DNA from: Acetobacter sp.
Lineage (GTDB): Bacteria > Pseudomonadota > Alphaproteobacteria > RF32 > CAG-239
Assembly (NCBI GenBank): GCA_023665325.1
Contig: JAMPED010000001.1
Location: 106,695 to 151,034, forward strand
Reading direction: 5' to 3'
Length of the DNA stretch: 44,340 nt
Positions 7,244 to 14,608 of the stretch are shown here, one piece after another (position 1 is the first letter of the stretch; every line of letters starts with the position of its first letter). The notes below the pieces were generated by a model. It saw only the letters and a program-made list of their open reading frames with translations. It ran no database searches and had not been told where the DNA came from. Made by a program: the position numbers and the translations under genes.

Positions 7244-7393
7244 ATGAAAAAATTAGCTGTTCTCGTTGTTTTGTTGGCTTTGTCTGCTTGCACAGGTACT
7301 CGTGGTACTATCGGTAGCCAGAAAGTTTGCACAAATGACTATTTGTTGGGTGTATTGTCACTTTCTGAAATTGTTGCTCCTTGCAGCAAATAA
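7244..7393 (+). CDS. Very small lipoprotein (49 residues)
   Basis: An ATG at 7244 with AAAGGA ten bases upstream opens 49 codons to TAA at 7393. The protein begins MKKLAVLVVLLALSACTGTR, a full lipoprotein signal with lipobox LSAC (Cys16). The mature part is only about 34 residues, with two more cysteines (29 and 47) that could form a disulfide. It has its own consensus-like promoter and its own terminator, so it is a real monocistronic gene and probably well expressed. No family recognised; it is comparable in size to entericidin-like or Lpp-like small envelope lipoproteins, without clear similarity. Confidence 0.75.
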   Translation: MKKLAVLVVLLALSACTGTRGTIGSQKVCTNDYLLGVLSLSEIVAPCSK

Positions 7394-7419
7394 GCTTTTA
7401 GCTAATGTTTTTATTAAAG

Positions 7420-7450
7420 CGCTCTCTGAGTTTAGGAGAGCGTTTTTGTT
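7420..7450 (+). terminator. Terminator of the small lipoprotein gene
   Basis: Perfect 7-bp stem CGCTCTC (7420-7426) with GAGAGCG (7436-7442), then TTTTTGTTT. Confidence 0.85.
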
Positions 7451-7522
7451 TATCGCTACTAATTTTCTTTGACTTTAATGAAGAGGACGTTAGACTATTG
7501 ATAATAATTTGTGAGGAACAAA

Positions 7523-7867
7523 ATGTCTGAAGAAAATAACGAAGCGCAATTTTCACCGATTTTAATTATGGAGTTTATTCGACAGGTTACTGTTGCGCAC
7601 TATTTGAATGGAAAACCAATGGAAGAACCTGTGCGGTTTAAGCTTGTAAAATCTTATTATGATGAGATTAAGGCTTATGAGCTACAGGTGCAGTTTATTC
7701 GGCTTTATGATGAATATAATGTAGCAACGGAGGTTTTGAGTGTTAAAACAGATGATGTTTTGATAAATCGGTTTAAGGAGCAAAAATCTTTGGTCGAGAT
7801 TGCTGGTAAATATGAGGCGCAATATGCTGAGCGGTATAAGAAATTTATTGAGGTGATGGCGGAATGA
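7523..7867 (+). CDS. Uncharacterised acidic helical protein
   Basis: 114 residues from the ATG at 7523 (GAGGA at 7513-7517 sets this start; the GTG at 7511 lies within that site). No signal peptide or membrane segment. The sequence is mostly predicted helix with charged residues (RLYDEYNVATEVLSVKTDDV, KYEAQYAERYKKFIEVMAE). I do not recognise a family. Its stop overlaps the start of the M14-type enzyme (ATGA at 7864), so the two are translationally coupled; it may be an accessory or regulator of that enzyme. Confidence 0.6.
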   Translation: MSEENNEAQFSPILIMEFIRQVTVAHYLNGKPMEEPVRFKLVKSYYDEIKAYELQVQFIRLYDEYNVATEVLSVKTDDVLINRFKEQKSLVEIAGKYEAQYAERYKKFIEVMAE

Positions 7868-8715
7868 TTAGCAAGTATGAATTTGACTCTGGAAGTAAAG
7901 GAACGAAACTTTTGGTGTTGGCTGCAGTTCACGGTAATGAAACGGCTGGAACAAATGCGCTTAAGCGGGTATTAAACGAAATTGAAGATAAAAAAATAGT
8001 GCTGAAAAATGGCAAATTGGTTGTTGTTCCGATTTGTAATCCAGAAGCGTATCAACGGGATGTGCGGCAGATTGATGAAAATTTGAACAGAGTGATGATT
8101 GAGCATAAAGAGCCACAAACTTACGAACAACGGCTAGCCAATGAGATATGTCCGCTAATTAAGGATTGTGATGTGCTGCTTGATTTACACTCAACGCATT
8201 GTGAAGGTGATGTTCCATTTGCTTTTTGTGATTATCTTAGCGAAACGACGAAGAAGTTAATTGATGCTTTGGCGGTTGATTATGTGCTTGAAGGGTGGCC
8301 CGATATATATGCAGAGCAAGGGGAAATACAAGATTTTTCTACAGAGCGTTGTGCGTATGATTATGGAAAAGCTGGCACAACAGTTGAATGTGGTTATCAT
8401 AAATCTGCAGAAGCAGTGGATTTGGCATATTTGGCGATTATGAGTACTTTAGCTGCTTTTCAGATGATTGAAATAGAAAAGCCTTTGGAACACAAGAAGA
8501 CACATATTTTATTGAAAAGCTATGTAGTTAAAAAGCGTGAAGGGCAGATGTGTAAAAATTATAAACATCTAGATTTGATTACCAAAGGTGAGGAAATAGC
8601 CCGTTATGATGATGGTGAAATTTTAACAGCGCCAGCAGATGGATATATTTTATTGCCCAATCTTAAAGCAGAGATTGGTGCGGAATGGTACTATTTCGGA
8701 GTGGCGAAATTATAA
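7864..8715 (+). CDS. Succinylglutamate desuccinylase/aspartoacylase-like zinc enzyme (M14 family)
   Basis: 283 residues. Carboxypeptidase-A-like zinc site: VHGNE gives His23 and Glu26, and DLHST gives His106. Substrate-side residues DENLNR (68-73) and a catalytic glutamate in VECGYH (Glu172) are also in place. The C-terminal ~80 residues form the beta domain seen in AstE/AspA. These enzymes remove N-acyl groups from amino acids (succinylglutamate, acetylaspartate). No other arginine-succinyltransferase pathway gene is near, so I would not call it AstE; the substrate is open. It overlaps the upstream gene by 4 bp and runs 6 bp into the converging GNAT gene. Confidence 0.75.
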   Translation: MISKYEFDSGSKGTKLLVLAAVHGNETAGTNALKRVLNEIEDKKIVLKNGKLVVVPICNPEAYQRDVRQIDENLNRVMIEHKEPQTYEQRLANEICPLIKDCDVLLDLHSTHCEGDVPFAFCDYLSETTKKLIDALAVDYVLEGWPDIYAEQGEIQDFSTERCAYDYGKAGTTVECGYHKSAEAVDLAYLAIMSTLAAFQMIEIEKPLEHKKTHILLKSYVVKKREGQMCKNYKHLDLITKGEEIARYDDGEILTAPADGYILLPNLKAEIGAEWYYFGVAKL

Positions 8716-9480
8716 AATTGCTTGAGTACTAGCGTGTTTTTGATATAGTGCATAATTAAATTCAAGCAGATTTGCATCTTTTTGCCAGATTAAGCTTTTA
8801 GTTTCTTTATTTAAACTAACGCCTTGGTAGCCTTTGTTGATGAGGTGCTGCATTTTCATAAACAAACTGGGAATTTTAGCGTGGATGTTTTCACCGAGAT
8901 ACATACTGTATGTTTCTTTATTATCTTGAAATAATGGTTCTTGAGTTTCGTTATGTTTGATTGCTTTTTCCAAGTAAATTACTTTAACACCATCTGTAGG
9001 GTCTAAATCTACTTTAGTTATTGACATTCCGTGATGCAGCGCGTTAATCCAACTTGCAGGGTTATCAACGGCAATTTGGATGATGGAGTGTTTTCTGCCC
9101 TCATCAATGGCATTGGTTTCGATGTATTCTAACATCCGTTTCATCAAACTCGAACCTCTATATGCTGGATCAACCAAAATTGCTTCATAAATAACTAAAT
9201 CTTCATTTGGTGTGTCAGGTTTGAACTCAGGCATATCCCGTGCTTCACCATTTTGGGGCATTCCGTAAACAACTTGGGCAATGAGTTTATCTCCGTCAAA
9301 CACACCAAGCATATTGGAGCTAGAACCGTTGAGAGATTTTATGTAGTCAGCTTCTGTCCGGTGAAGGATGAAATGTTGCTCATCAGGATGGAGTCCAGAA
9401 ATAATCCGTTCTTGTAATTCCATAACGTTTGAGAGGTTGGTTTCGTTTAACTTTTGAACTTTTAAATGTTTTTTACTCAT
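8710..9480 (-). CDS. GNAT-family N-acetyltransferase, two-part
   Basis: 256 residues from the ATG at 9480. An upstream in-frame ATG at 9531 would put the start inside a terminator stem, so the shorter form is chosen. The GNAT domain covers about residues 1-160: MLGVFDGDKLIAQVVYG is strand 2-3, VIYEAILVDPAYRGSSLMKRML carries the acetyl-CoA loop (degenerate R-G-S-S in place of R-G-x-G), and NPASWINALHHGM the late helix. A further ~95 residues follow that I cannot assign. The substrate is unknown. The gene sits 27 nt behind a terminator-like hairpin and a structured RNA, which suggests transcriptional attenuation. Confidence 0.7.
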   Translation of the reverse strand: MSKKHLKVQKLNETNLSNVMELQERIISGLHPDEQHFILHRTEADYIKSLNGSSSNMLGVFDGDKLIAQVVYGMPQNGEARDMPEFKPDTPNEDLVIYEAILVDPAYRGSSLMKRMLEYIETNAIDEGRKHSIIQIAVDNPASWINALHHGMSITKVDLDPTDGVKVIYLEKAIKHNETQEPLFQDNKETYSMYLGENIHAKIPSLFMKMQHLINKGYQGVSLNKETKSLIWQKDANLLEFNYALYQKHASTQAIL

Positions 9481-9506
9481 TGGTATTTTTCCGAGAAAAT
9501 GGTTAT

Positions 9507-9655
9507 AAAAAAAGATTTGAGCGTATCTCAAACCTTGCGACTGCTTATCTGGTGGGTATCAGATAAATCATCGTCGCATTTTCCATCTACGGCAGCGAAG
9601 AGCTGTATGTTTTATTTCAAAAATCATCTTCCTAACTTTGAGTTGTTAAAACTTG
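9507..9655 (-). ncRNA. Structured RNA ending in a terminator, upstream of the GNAT gene (6S-like or riboswitch candidate)
   Basis: A minus-strand transcript from about 9655 would contain: a small hairpin CAGC-TCTTC-GCTG; a long arm closed by TGCGAC/GTCGCA (9578-9573 with 9541-9536) and topped by TTATCTG/CAGATAA with an 8-nt loop; then a terminator TTTGAG-ATACG-CTCAAA (9532-9516) with seven Us (9513-9507). A second CTCAAA near the 5' end (9642-9637) can also pair with the terminator's 5' arm. That alternative helix is either an antiterminator or the closing stem of a 6S-like rod. The segment AATGCGACGA ... CAG..GC resembles the 3' half of 6S RNA, but weakly. Identity unresolved. Confidence 0.5.
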
Positions 9656-9690
9656 ACAATATAAATATCATAAATGACGGTTTTTGTCAA
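9653..9690 (-). promoter_or_regulatory. Promoter for the structured RNA/GNAT transcript, with inverted repeat
   Basis: On the minus strand: consensus -35 TTGACA (9690-9685), 17-bp spacer, -10 TATTTA (9667-9662) with an extended TG element. A 7-bp inverted repeat flanks the -10 (TTGACAA at plus 9653-9659, TTGTCAA at 9684-9690), a possible operator. It lies over 170 bp from the GNAT start, leaving a long leader. Confidence 0.6.
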
Positions 9691-9719
9691 TAAGTTTTTT
9701 TGTTTTCTTTTTTATATAA

Positions 9720-9749
9720 AAAAAGCCCCTGTAAAATCAGGGGCTTTTT
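9720..9749. terminator. Strong terminator after the lipoprotein pair
   Basis: Twelve-bp perfect stem AAAAAGCCCCTG (9720-9731) with CAGGGGCTTTTT (9738-9749). On the minus strand it is followed by a long T tract, ending the 11137-9750 operon. Confidence 0.9.
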
Positions 9750-10379
9750 CTATTTGCTATAGAGGGGTTGATAAGTAGTGTATTCCTCAAAATGAAAATC
9801 AGGTGCTGTTTTAACTGTTTCGTATGAGTTATTTTGTACGTTGTGGTACGTTATTTTCTCATATTCATTAGCAATGAGTCTTTTACCTGTGGTTTTAAGA
9901 ACTTTTTCACCGACCATCGTTCCCATCCATTCTGGATTTATCTGGGGAGAGCTTTTGATGATTTGTCCATCGCTTAGATAAAAAACGATAAAATCTTCAT
10001 TTTCAGCACCGTGTCCTTTTTCTGTGATGCTATTTTCAGAATAGTTTTTGGTGTAAAATGATGGAGAATTTATTACTGAAGAAGAAGCCATTCGTAAGAT
10101 GCGAACAATTTGTTTTTTTTCAACAATATTACGTGTGGTATCTTTATAGATCTTCCAGTTATTTGCAGTTTTTTTACGCAAGAAATTGGCTTTTTGGAGT
10201 TCTTCTAAATTTGTTTTTTCAAATCTGTAATTCAAAGTCCATTTGTAGTGGTCATTGTTGAACTCTATAATTTCTTGCGCAGTTGGTTTTTCTTCAGAGC
10301 AGGAATTAAGAAGAAATGAAAATACTGCAGCACTTGTTAAGATGGCAATAATTATTAAAATAGTATATCTTAATTTCAT
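9750..10379 (-). CDS. Putative lipoprotein, uncharacterised
   Basis: 209 residues. The N-terminus is one hydrophobic segment (LRYTILIIIAILTSAAVFSFLLNSCSEE), with Cys27 in a lipobox-like LLNSC; it is either a lipoprotein or a single-pass anchor. The rest is soluble and polar, with no recognised domain. Near residue 148 it has NPEWMGTMVGEKV and it ends EEYTTYQPLYSK; the neighbour upstream has NPEWLLANEGEQV and ends EYTPLFK. The two may be ancient paralogues acting at the same envelope site. The upstream gene ends 8 bp before this start, so they form an operon. Confidence 0.6.
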   Translation of the reverse strand: MKLRYTILIIIAILTSAAVFSFLLNSCSEEKPTAQEIIEFNNDHYKWTLNYRFEKTNLEELQKANFLRKKTANNWKIYKDTTRNIVEKKQIVRILRMASSSVINSPSFYTKNYSENSITEKGHGAENEDFIVFYLSDGQIIKSSPQINPEWMGTMVGEKVLKTTGKRLIANEYEKITYHNVQNNSYETVKTAPDFHFEEYTTYQPLYSK

Positions 10380-10387
10380 AATGTCTT

Positions 10388-11137
10388 TTATTTAAATAAT
10401 GGAGTATATTCAATGTGAATGACAAGGTCAAAAACATCTTTTTCTAGAATTCTACCAACGTCTGAACCGACTTTATAGCCAGTATCGACGTAGCGTAACT
10501 CAACTTGCTCACCTTCGTTTGCCAACAGCCATTCAGGATTGTCTTTTATTAGAAAACGTTTGTAACTGTTGTCTGAAAAGACGATGTTTGCGTAATCGAG
10601 TCTGTTATCACCAATGTACTTGGCTTTGCCTGACATATTGGGTGTTAGCGTTCCTGATGTGGAGTTAGTATATCTACCACGATGGTATGAACCAATAGAT
10701 GAACTCTTGAAGCTATATGATATATATCGCCAAGCATCATATGTCCACGGAAGAACATCGCTATTGAACCATAAACGTTTAATACGTAAAATTTGGGTTT
10801 TGCCAGCGTATTGTTTGCGTATGGCTTCTACTTCAGGCTCTTTAATGCGTTGTAGCTCATTCCATATGCTATCACCGAGTTGTTGTTCTTTAATGCGTTG
10901 TGCATTTTCCTTGGCAATTTCTTTTTTTATAGGATTTTGCTTAATGAATGTGTTAAACGGCATCTTTGCGATTTCAGCTTTTATGCTGTCTGGTAAGCAG
11001 GAGGTTGCAACATCTTCTTTTAGTCGTTCGAATATGTATTCTTCCGCAGATGGGTAGCAGGAAGTCATCTCACAAAAAAGAAAAATCATACAGATTACAA
11101 GACAAAGTTTGGTAAGTCGTTTTTTTATTTTTTCCAT
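10388..11137 (-). CDS. Putative lipoprotein, uncharacterised
   Basis: 249 residues. Lipoprotein signal: basic MEKIKKRLTK, hydrophobic LCLVICMIFLF, lipobox MTSC at about residue 27. The mature part starts with a charged helical region (about 30-110; KEIAKENAQRIKEQQLGDS) and continues into a beta-rich half with WFNSDVLPWTYDAWRYISY and the NPEW...GEQV motif shared with the downstream gene. No family recognised. First gene of a two-gene minus-strand operon closed by the terminator at 9720-9749. Confidence 0.6.
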   Translation of the reverse strand: MEKIKKRLTKLCLVICMIFLFCEMTSCYPSAEEYIFERLKEDVATSCLPDSIKAEIAKMPFNTFIKQNPIKKEIAKENAQRIKEQQLGDSIWNELQRIKEPEVEAIRKQYAGKTQILRIKRLWFNSDVLPWTYDAWRYISYSFKSSSIGSYHRGRYTNSTSGTLTPNMSGKAKYIGDNRLDYANIVFSDNSYKRFLIKDNPEWLLANEGEQVELRYVDTGYKVGSDVGRILEKDVFDLVIHIEYTPLFK

Positions 11138-11228
11138 AATTTAAGAATTTAAATAATTTGATAATAATTTTTGATTTAATTTAAGTTAGGGGTATTTTAT
11201 TTTTTTGTCAATACTGAATGTGATATGC

Positions 11229-11260
11229 AAAAACCGCTCCTCGGGTGAGGGGCGGTTTTT
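11229..11260 (-). terminator. Terminator of the coaD-HD gene
   Basis: Stem AAAAACCGCTCCTC (11229-11242) with GAGGGGCGGTTTTT (11247-11260; one G-U), 4-nt loop. Read on the minus strand it ends in a T run. Confidence 0.88.
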
Positions 11261-11263
11261 GAG

Positions 11264-12403
11264 TTAGGACTTGTCGTGTAAACCTCTGATTTCAGCGGTA
11301 ATATTCTTACGGGCTTGCTCTTCAAATCTTTCTTTAAAGAAATGGGTGTGGAACAAAGGCTTCTTTTTGAGGAGCTTAAAGAGGAACGCTAGACGACCCT
11401 TCTTATATTCTTTATCAGTGTATGCGGCGTATTCTTTGCGGATACCGTCGGCGTAAGCTTTGTAGGTGGCGGAATCTGCAGTGCCGAGGATGCTTAAATC
11501 AAGGTCTGCTATCAACTTTTGTTGATTTGTTAATGTCCCTTGATTATGGGTAGTTGCCATAATCAACCGATATACTGTTAGCGCATTAATGTGCGGGATA
11601 AAGATTTGCTGTTTATACCAGTTGTGTAAGGTATTTGCAGAATCCTGTTTATTACATTGCAAATGAGCCTCTGGTTGCACGTTGTGAATATAATCGTGCA
11701 AGAAGATTGCCAGATAGAGGTTTTCATCGATAGGGATGTTTTCTCTGTTGTTACATTGTTTGTAGATGTGGAGCTGGTTGAACATATATGCTAGATGTAT
11801 CAGATTGTGATACGAACGAGCCGTGTATGTTTTTTTAATCAGCTCCCAGTAGTGATTGGAAACAATGCATTCCTTGAACAAAGTGTAGAACAATGGTTTG
11901 AGTGTTTGAGCAATAATCTCTTCACTAATGCACTTTGGTAGGCAGCGGGTCATTGCAATATACTCTTTCATTTGGAGTAATGAACGAGCAAGGCTTGATG
12001 ATACGATCTGCAAGAATGGATCATCTTGAATGATGAAATCTGTGTTAAGCTCAAAACCACGAGCAGCCGCTAAAAGTCGGTTAGCTTCAGCCATCTGCTT
12101 TTCACTGTGCAAATCAGTCGAATCGGCACGAATGCCGCGAACGAGAGTATTGATATCGTTTAGGCAAGCTGTATTTACAGTTAAATCGTTGCTGGTTATG
12201 ATGGAGATATCTTGTGCACGAGGGAGATTAGTGATGGTAAGCTGAATGAATTTTTTGCGTTTTTCTGTGGAGAAAAACGGTGTTTTTGCCTCATTCTTAC
12301 TGATGCAGATGATGAGCTTATCATATTTTTCGAGCGCTTTTTCGACAATGCTCAAATGTCCTAATGTAAATGGGTCAAATGACCCTGCGTACATTGCTTT
12401 CAT
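11264..12403 (-). CDS. coaD: CoaD (phosphopantetheine adenylyltransferase) fused to an HD-superfamily phosphohydrolase
   Basis: 379 residues against ~160 for ordinary CoaD. Residues 1-160 are CoaD: AGSFDPFTLGH (6-16, nucleotidyl-transferase HxGH-type site), VRGIRADSTD (88-97), MAEANR (104-109) and SSSLAR (135-140). CoaD adenylates phosphopantetheine in coenzyme A synthesis. Residues ~165-379 match the COG4339 type of predicted metal-dependent HD phosphohydrolase: YHNLIH (His199, His203), LHDYIHN (His236-Asp237), ADLDLSILG (Asp300, Asp302) and a closing EARK-type helix. There is no stop or frameshift between the parts. If the HD part acts on a CoA intermediate or nucleotide, the fusion would be bifunctional; that is inference. 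Monocistronic. Confidence 0.85.
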   Translation of the reverse strand: MKAMYAGSFDPFTLGHLSIVEKALEKYDKLIICISKNEAKTPFFSTEKRKKFIQLTITNLPRAQDISIITSNDLTVNTACLNDINTLVRGIRADSTDLHSEKQMAEANRLLAAARGFELNTDFIIQDDPFLQIVSSSLARSLLQMKEYIAMTRCLPKCISEEIIAQTLKPLFYTLFKECIVSNHYWELIKKTYTARSYHNLIHLAYMFNQLHIYKQCNNRENIPIDENLYLAIFLHDYIHNVQPEAHLQCNKQDSANTLHNWYKQQIFIPHINALTVYRLIMATTHNQGTLTNQQKLIADLDLSILGTADSATYKAYADGIRKEYAAYTDKEYKKGRLAFLFKLLKKKPLFHTHFFKERFEEQARKNITAEIRGLHDKS

Positions 12404-12484
12404 ACTAATAGGGATTTTAATTGTGAATAATAATTTTATTTATAGATGTTTTATAGAGAGATTCAGTGTTTTTGTCAAGTTTTT

Positions 12485-12518
12485 TGTATTAAAAAAGGCA
12501 GACATTGTGTCTGCCTTT
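12485..12518 (-). terminator. Terminator of the small Cys-rich membrane protein gene
   Basis: Eleven-bp perfect stem AAAGGCAGACA (12494-12504) with TGTCTGCCTTT (12508-12518), 3-nt loop, followed on the minus strand by TTTAATAC. Confidence 0.85.
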
Positions 12519-12536
12519 GGAGTGGAGATATTTAGT

Positions 12537-12905
12537 TTAATCTATTTCATCAACTTCCATTACAAAGCCACCAGCTTGCGGTGCTGTGTAAGCTCTGTTG
12601 GCACGACGTGCAGGAGTATTTGGTGTAATCTGCTGCATTCCACGGTGGAAACGTCTGGGATTATTTAAAGCTTCACGTTGAGCGTATGTCATACCATCAT
12701 AATAGTTATCAGCATAACGACCGTGTGCGCAGCTGCCAACCATAATGCCGGCGATGAATGCTAAAATTAGCAGAACCAACATCATAAAGATTTTTTTACA
12801 ATGGCAGCATTCGCAGTCGTAATGTCCGTTATTATAAGTGGTGCTATAGTCATCGCGCACATCACCAGTGGTGAGAGTGTCGCGTTCATTTCTGTAATCA
12901 ACCAT
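12537..12905 (-). CDS. Small single-pass membrane protein with juxtamembrane Cys cluster
   Basis: 122 residues from the ATG at 12905, chosen because AAAGG lies seven bases upstream; an ATG 27 bp earlier lacks a site. The N-terminal ~35 residues are polar and end in DCECCHCKK (four Cys, one His), directly followed by one membrane segment (FMMLVLLILAFIAGIMVGSC). A basic, Pro/Arg-rich tail with PRRFHRGMQQITP follows. The Cys/His cluster could bind zinc or be lipidated. No family recognised. Single gene, with its own terminator. Confidence 0.6.
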   Translation of the reverse strand: MVDYRNERDTLTTGDVRDDYSTTYNNGHYDCECCHCKKIFMMLVLLILAFIAGIMVGSCAHGRYADNYYDGMTYAQREALNNPRRFHRGMQQITPNTPARRANRAYTAPQAGGFVMEVDEID

Positions 12906-13053
12906 TTGTTTGCCTTTCCATATTATTAACATTAAAAAACTCTCCTCTTTGGGGGTAGGTTTTATATAAGCTTTAAAAAAATGTTTTTAAGAGGGGCGAT
13001 TTTTTCATTTGAAAAAATAAATATAGACTTTAATATAGTTTTATGAGGTAAAA

Positions 13054-13731
13054 ATGGCTCGATTATTAGATTTAGTACTGGGAATTTTGAAATGGCCGGT
13101 GGCATTATTTGCGATATTGTCATTACCGGCATTAGTGCAAGCGTTGCATTATTTTCAATTTAATAATGTGAAGTTTTTTGCGTTTTTGGGTGGGGTATTT
13201 GCTTATTTGGCAATTAAAATTATGGCTTCTGCTCGCTCAAATGTTTCGATGCAGATTTTGGCACACGAGTTTACACATATCTTTTTTGCGTTACTTACGT
13301 TTCATAAAGTAGTCCATATTCATTTGAATATGGATGAATCTGGGGGCGCGATGGGGTTTAAAGGTAAAGGGAATTGGTTAATTGTTATCGGACCATATTT
13401 TTTTCCATTATTTTTATTTTTTTTAATGTTATTTGCAACTTTTTTTGCAGCAAAAATTCCCGATAGTTTATGGGTGAATGGAGTGTTTGGGTATTTTTTT
13501 GCTTATCATCTTGAAAGTATTGTAGTGCAAATACACGGTCAGCAACCAGATTTTAAGGAAGTGGGTTTTCTATTTTGTTGGTTATTTTTGCCTGGGGCTA
13601 ATTTATTTGTTTGCTCTATGATTGTAGCGTTTAATAATGGTGGATGGCTTGCAGTACAAAAATATATGACTGCAGTTTATAAACTTGATATATATAATGT
13701 GATGCATTTTTTGAGTTATTTTACCAGCTAA
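13054..13731 (+). CDS. M50-like membrane metalloprotease
   Basis: 225 residues, RBS GAGGTAAAA. About five to six hydrophobic segments. The zinc-protease motif HEFTH (His71, Glu72, His75) lies at the start of a membrane helix (MQILAHEFTHIFFALLTF), as in the M50/M50B-type intramembrane or peptidase-like family. A second conserved element, NWLIVIGPYFFPLF (125-138), replaces the NPDG motif of classical S2P proteases. The third zinc ligand is not obvious. A role in signal-protein or membrane-protein turnover is possible. Its 3' end overlaps the converging ldcA gene by 11 bp. Confidence 0.62.
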   Translation: MARLLDLVLGILKWPVALFAILSLPALVQALHYFQFNNVKFFAFLGGVFAYLAIKIMASARSNVSMQILAHEFTHIFFALLTFHKVVHIHLNMDESGGAMGFKGKGNWLIVIGPYFFPLFLFFLMLFATFFAAKIPDSLWVNGVFGYFFAYHLESIVVQIHGQQPDFKEVGFLFCWLFLPGANLFVCSMIVAFNNGGWLAVQKYMTAVYKLDIYNVMHFLSYFTS

Positions 13732-14608
13732 GTGTACAAGTATTTTTTTCTGCAGTTATATTAACAGAAATGCCTAGCGGTAAGACGTATCGAGAAGGGA
13801 TGTGCCCATAATTAAAATCTGTGATAATCGGGATATTTAACCCTGTGGTGAAGTCTTTGATACAATCTTCAATGCTGCCATCTTCTGGAGAGGAAATGGT
13901 GCAATCAGTAAATTTTCCTAAAACTATGCCTTTGAGTTTATTGAAATTTTTTTGCTGTTTGAGTTGGTTTAACATTAGGTCGATTTTGTAGGTTTTTTCG
14001 CCGATATCTTCTAAAAGAAGGATTTTATCGTTTAAATCAGGAAAATACTGGGTTCCGCAAAGATAGCACAAGACACTTAAGCATCCACCAACAAGTATTC
14101 CATTTGTTGAGCCGTTAATGAGGTAATTTCCAGAGATTATCTGATGAGAGTTTGAGAATAAAGCTGTTTTTAGTGAATTGTCAACAAGGTTATCAATATC
14201 TTTATTATTAAAGTCATAAAGCGGTAAAAATCCTGTGAGAGAAGGGATATTTGCTTTTGCGAAAAGTGCATTTTGTAAAGCGGTTGAATCGCTTAAACCG
14301 ATAATGGGTTTGGGGTTATTCTGGATGATGTTATAATCCAGCATATTTAATAGACGTGTAGAACCAGCACCACCACGGATGCAAAATAGGGCTCTTATTT
14401 CCTTATCTGCAAACATTTTATTTATGTTTTTAGCTCGTTCGTTGTCTGTTCCTGCCATATAGCGGTATTCGCTAGTAAGGTTGTCTGCAAGTTTGACTTT
14501 TAGTTCTAATTTTTTGAAATAGTCTAATGCGGGTTTTAAATCTTTATCTTGCAGTCCGGATGAAGGGGCGATGATGCCGATGGTATCTCCTTTGTTTAAG
14601 AAACTCAT
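13721..14608 (-). CDS. ldcA: LD-carboxypeptidase (peptidase S66, LdcA/MccF family)
   Basis: 295 residues, usual length. All three catalytic residues are visible: nucleophile Ser106 in GLSDSTAL, Glu200 in LLLEDIGEK and His269 in YGHIPSR. The N-terminal IGIIAPSSG is also diagnostic. LdcA removes the terminal D-Ala from murein tetrapeptide in the cytoplasm, a needed step in peptidoglycan recycling. Its start overlaps the stop of the Mur ligase gene by 4 bp (ATGA), and that enzyme would re-use the tripeptide made here. MccF-type immunity hydrolases share the fold, but the neighbour favours LdcA. Confidence 0.85.
   Translation of the reverse strand: MSFLNKGDTIGIIAPSSGLQDKDLKPALDYFKKLELKVKLADNLTSEYRYMAGTDNERAKNINKMFADKEIRALFCIRGGAGSTRLLNMLDYNIIQNNPKPIIGLSDSTALQNALFAKANIPSLTGFLPLYDFNNKDIDNLVDNSLKTALFSNSHQIISGNYLINGSTNGILVGGCLSVLCYLCGTQYFPDLNDKILLLEDIGEKTYKIDLMLNQLKQQKNFNKLKGIVLGKFTDCTISSPEDGSIEDCIKDFTTGLNIPIITDFNYGHIPSRYVLPLGISVNITAEKNTCTLSW

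Noticed and set aside
7864..8715. Assignment of the M14 enzyme as AstE of arginine catabolism
   Set aside because: The zinc site fits, but no astC/A/D/B genes are adjacent, so only the family is claimed.
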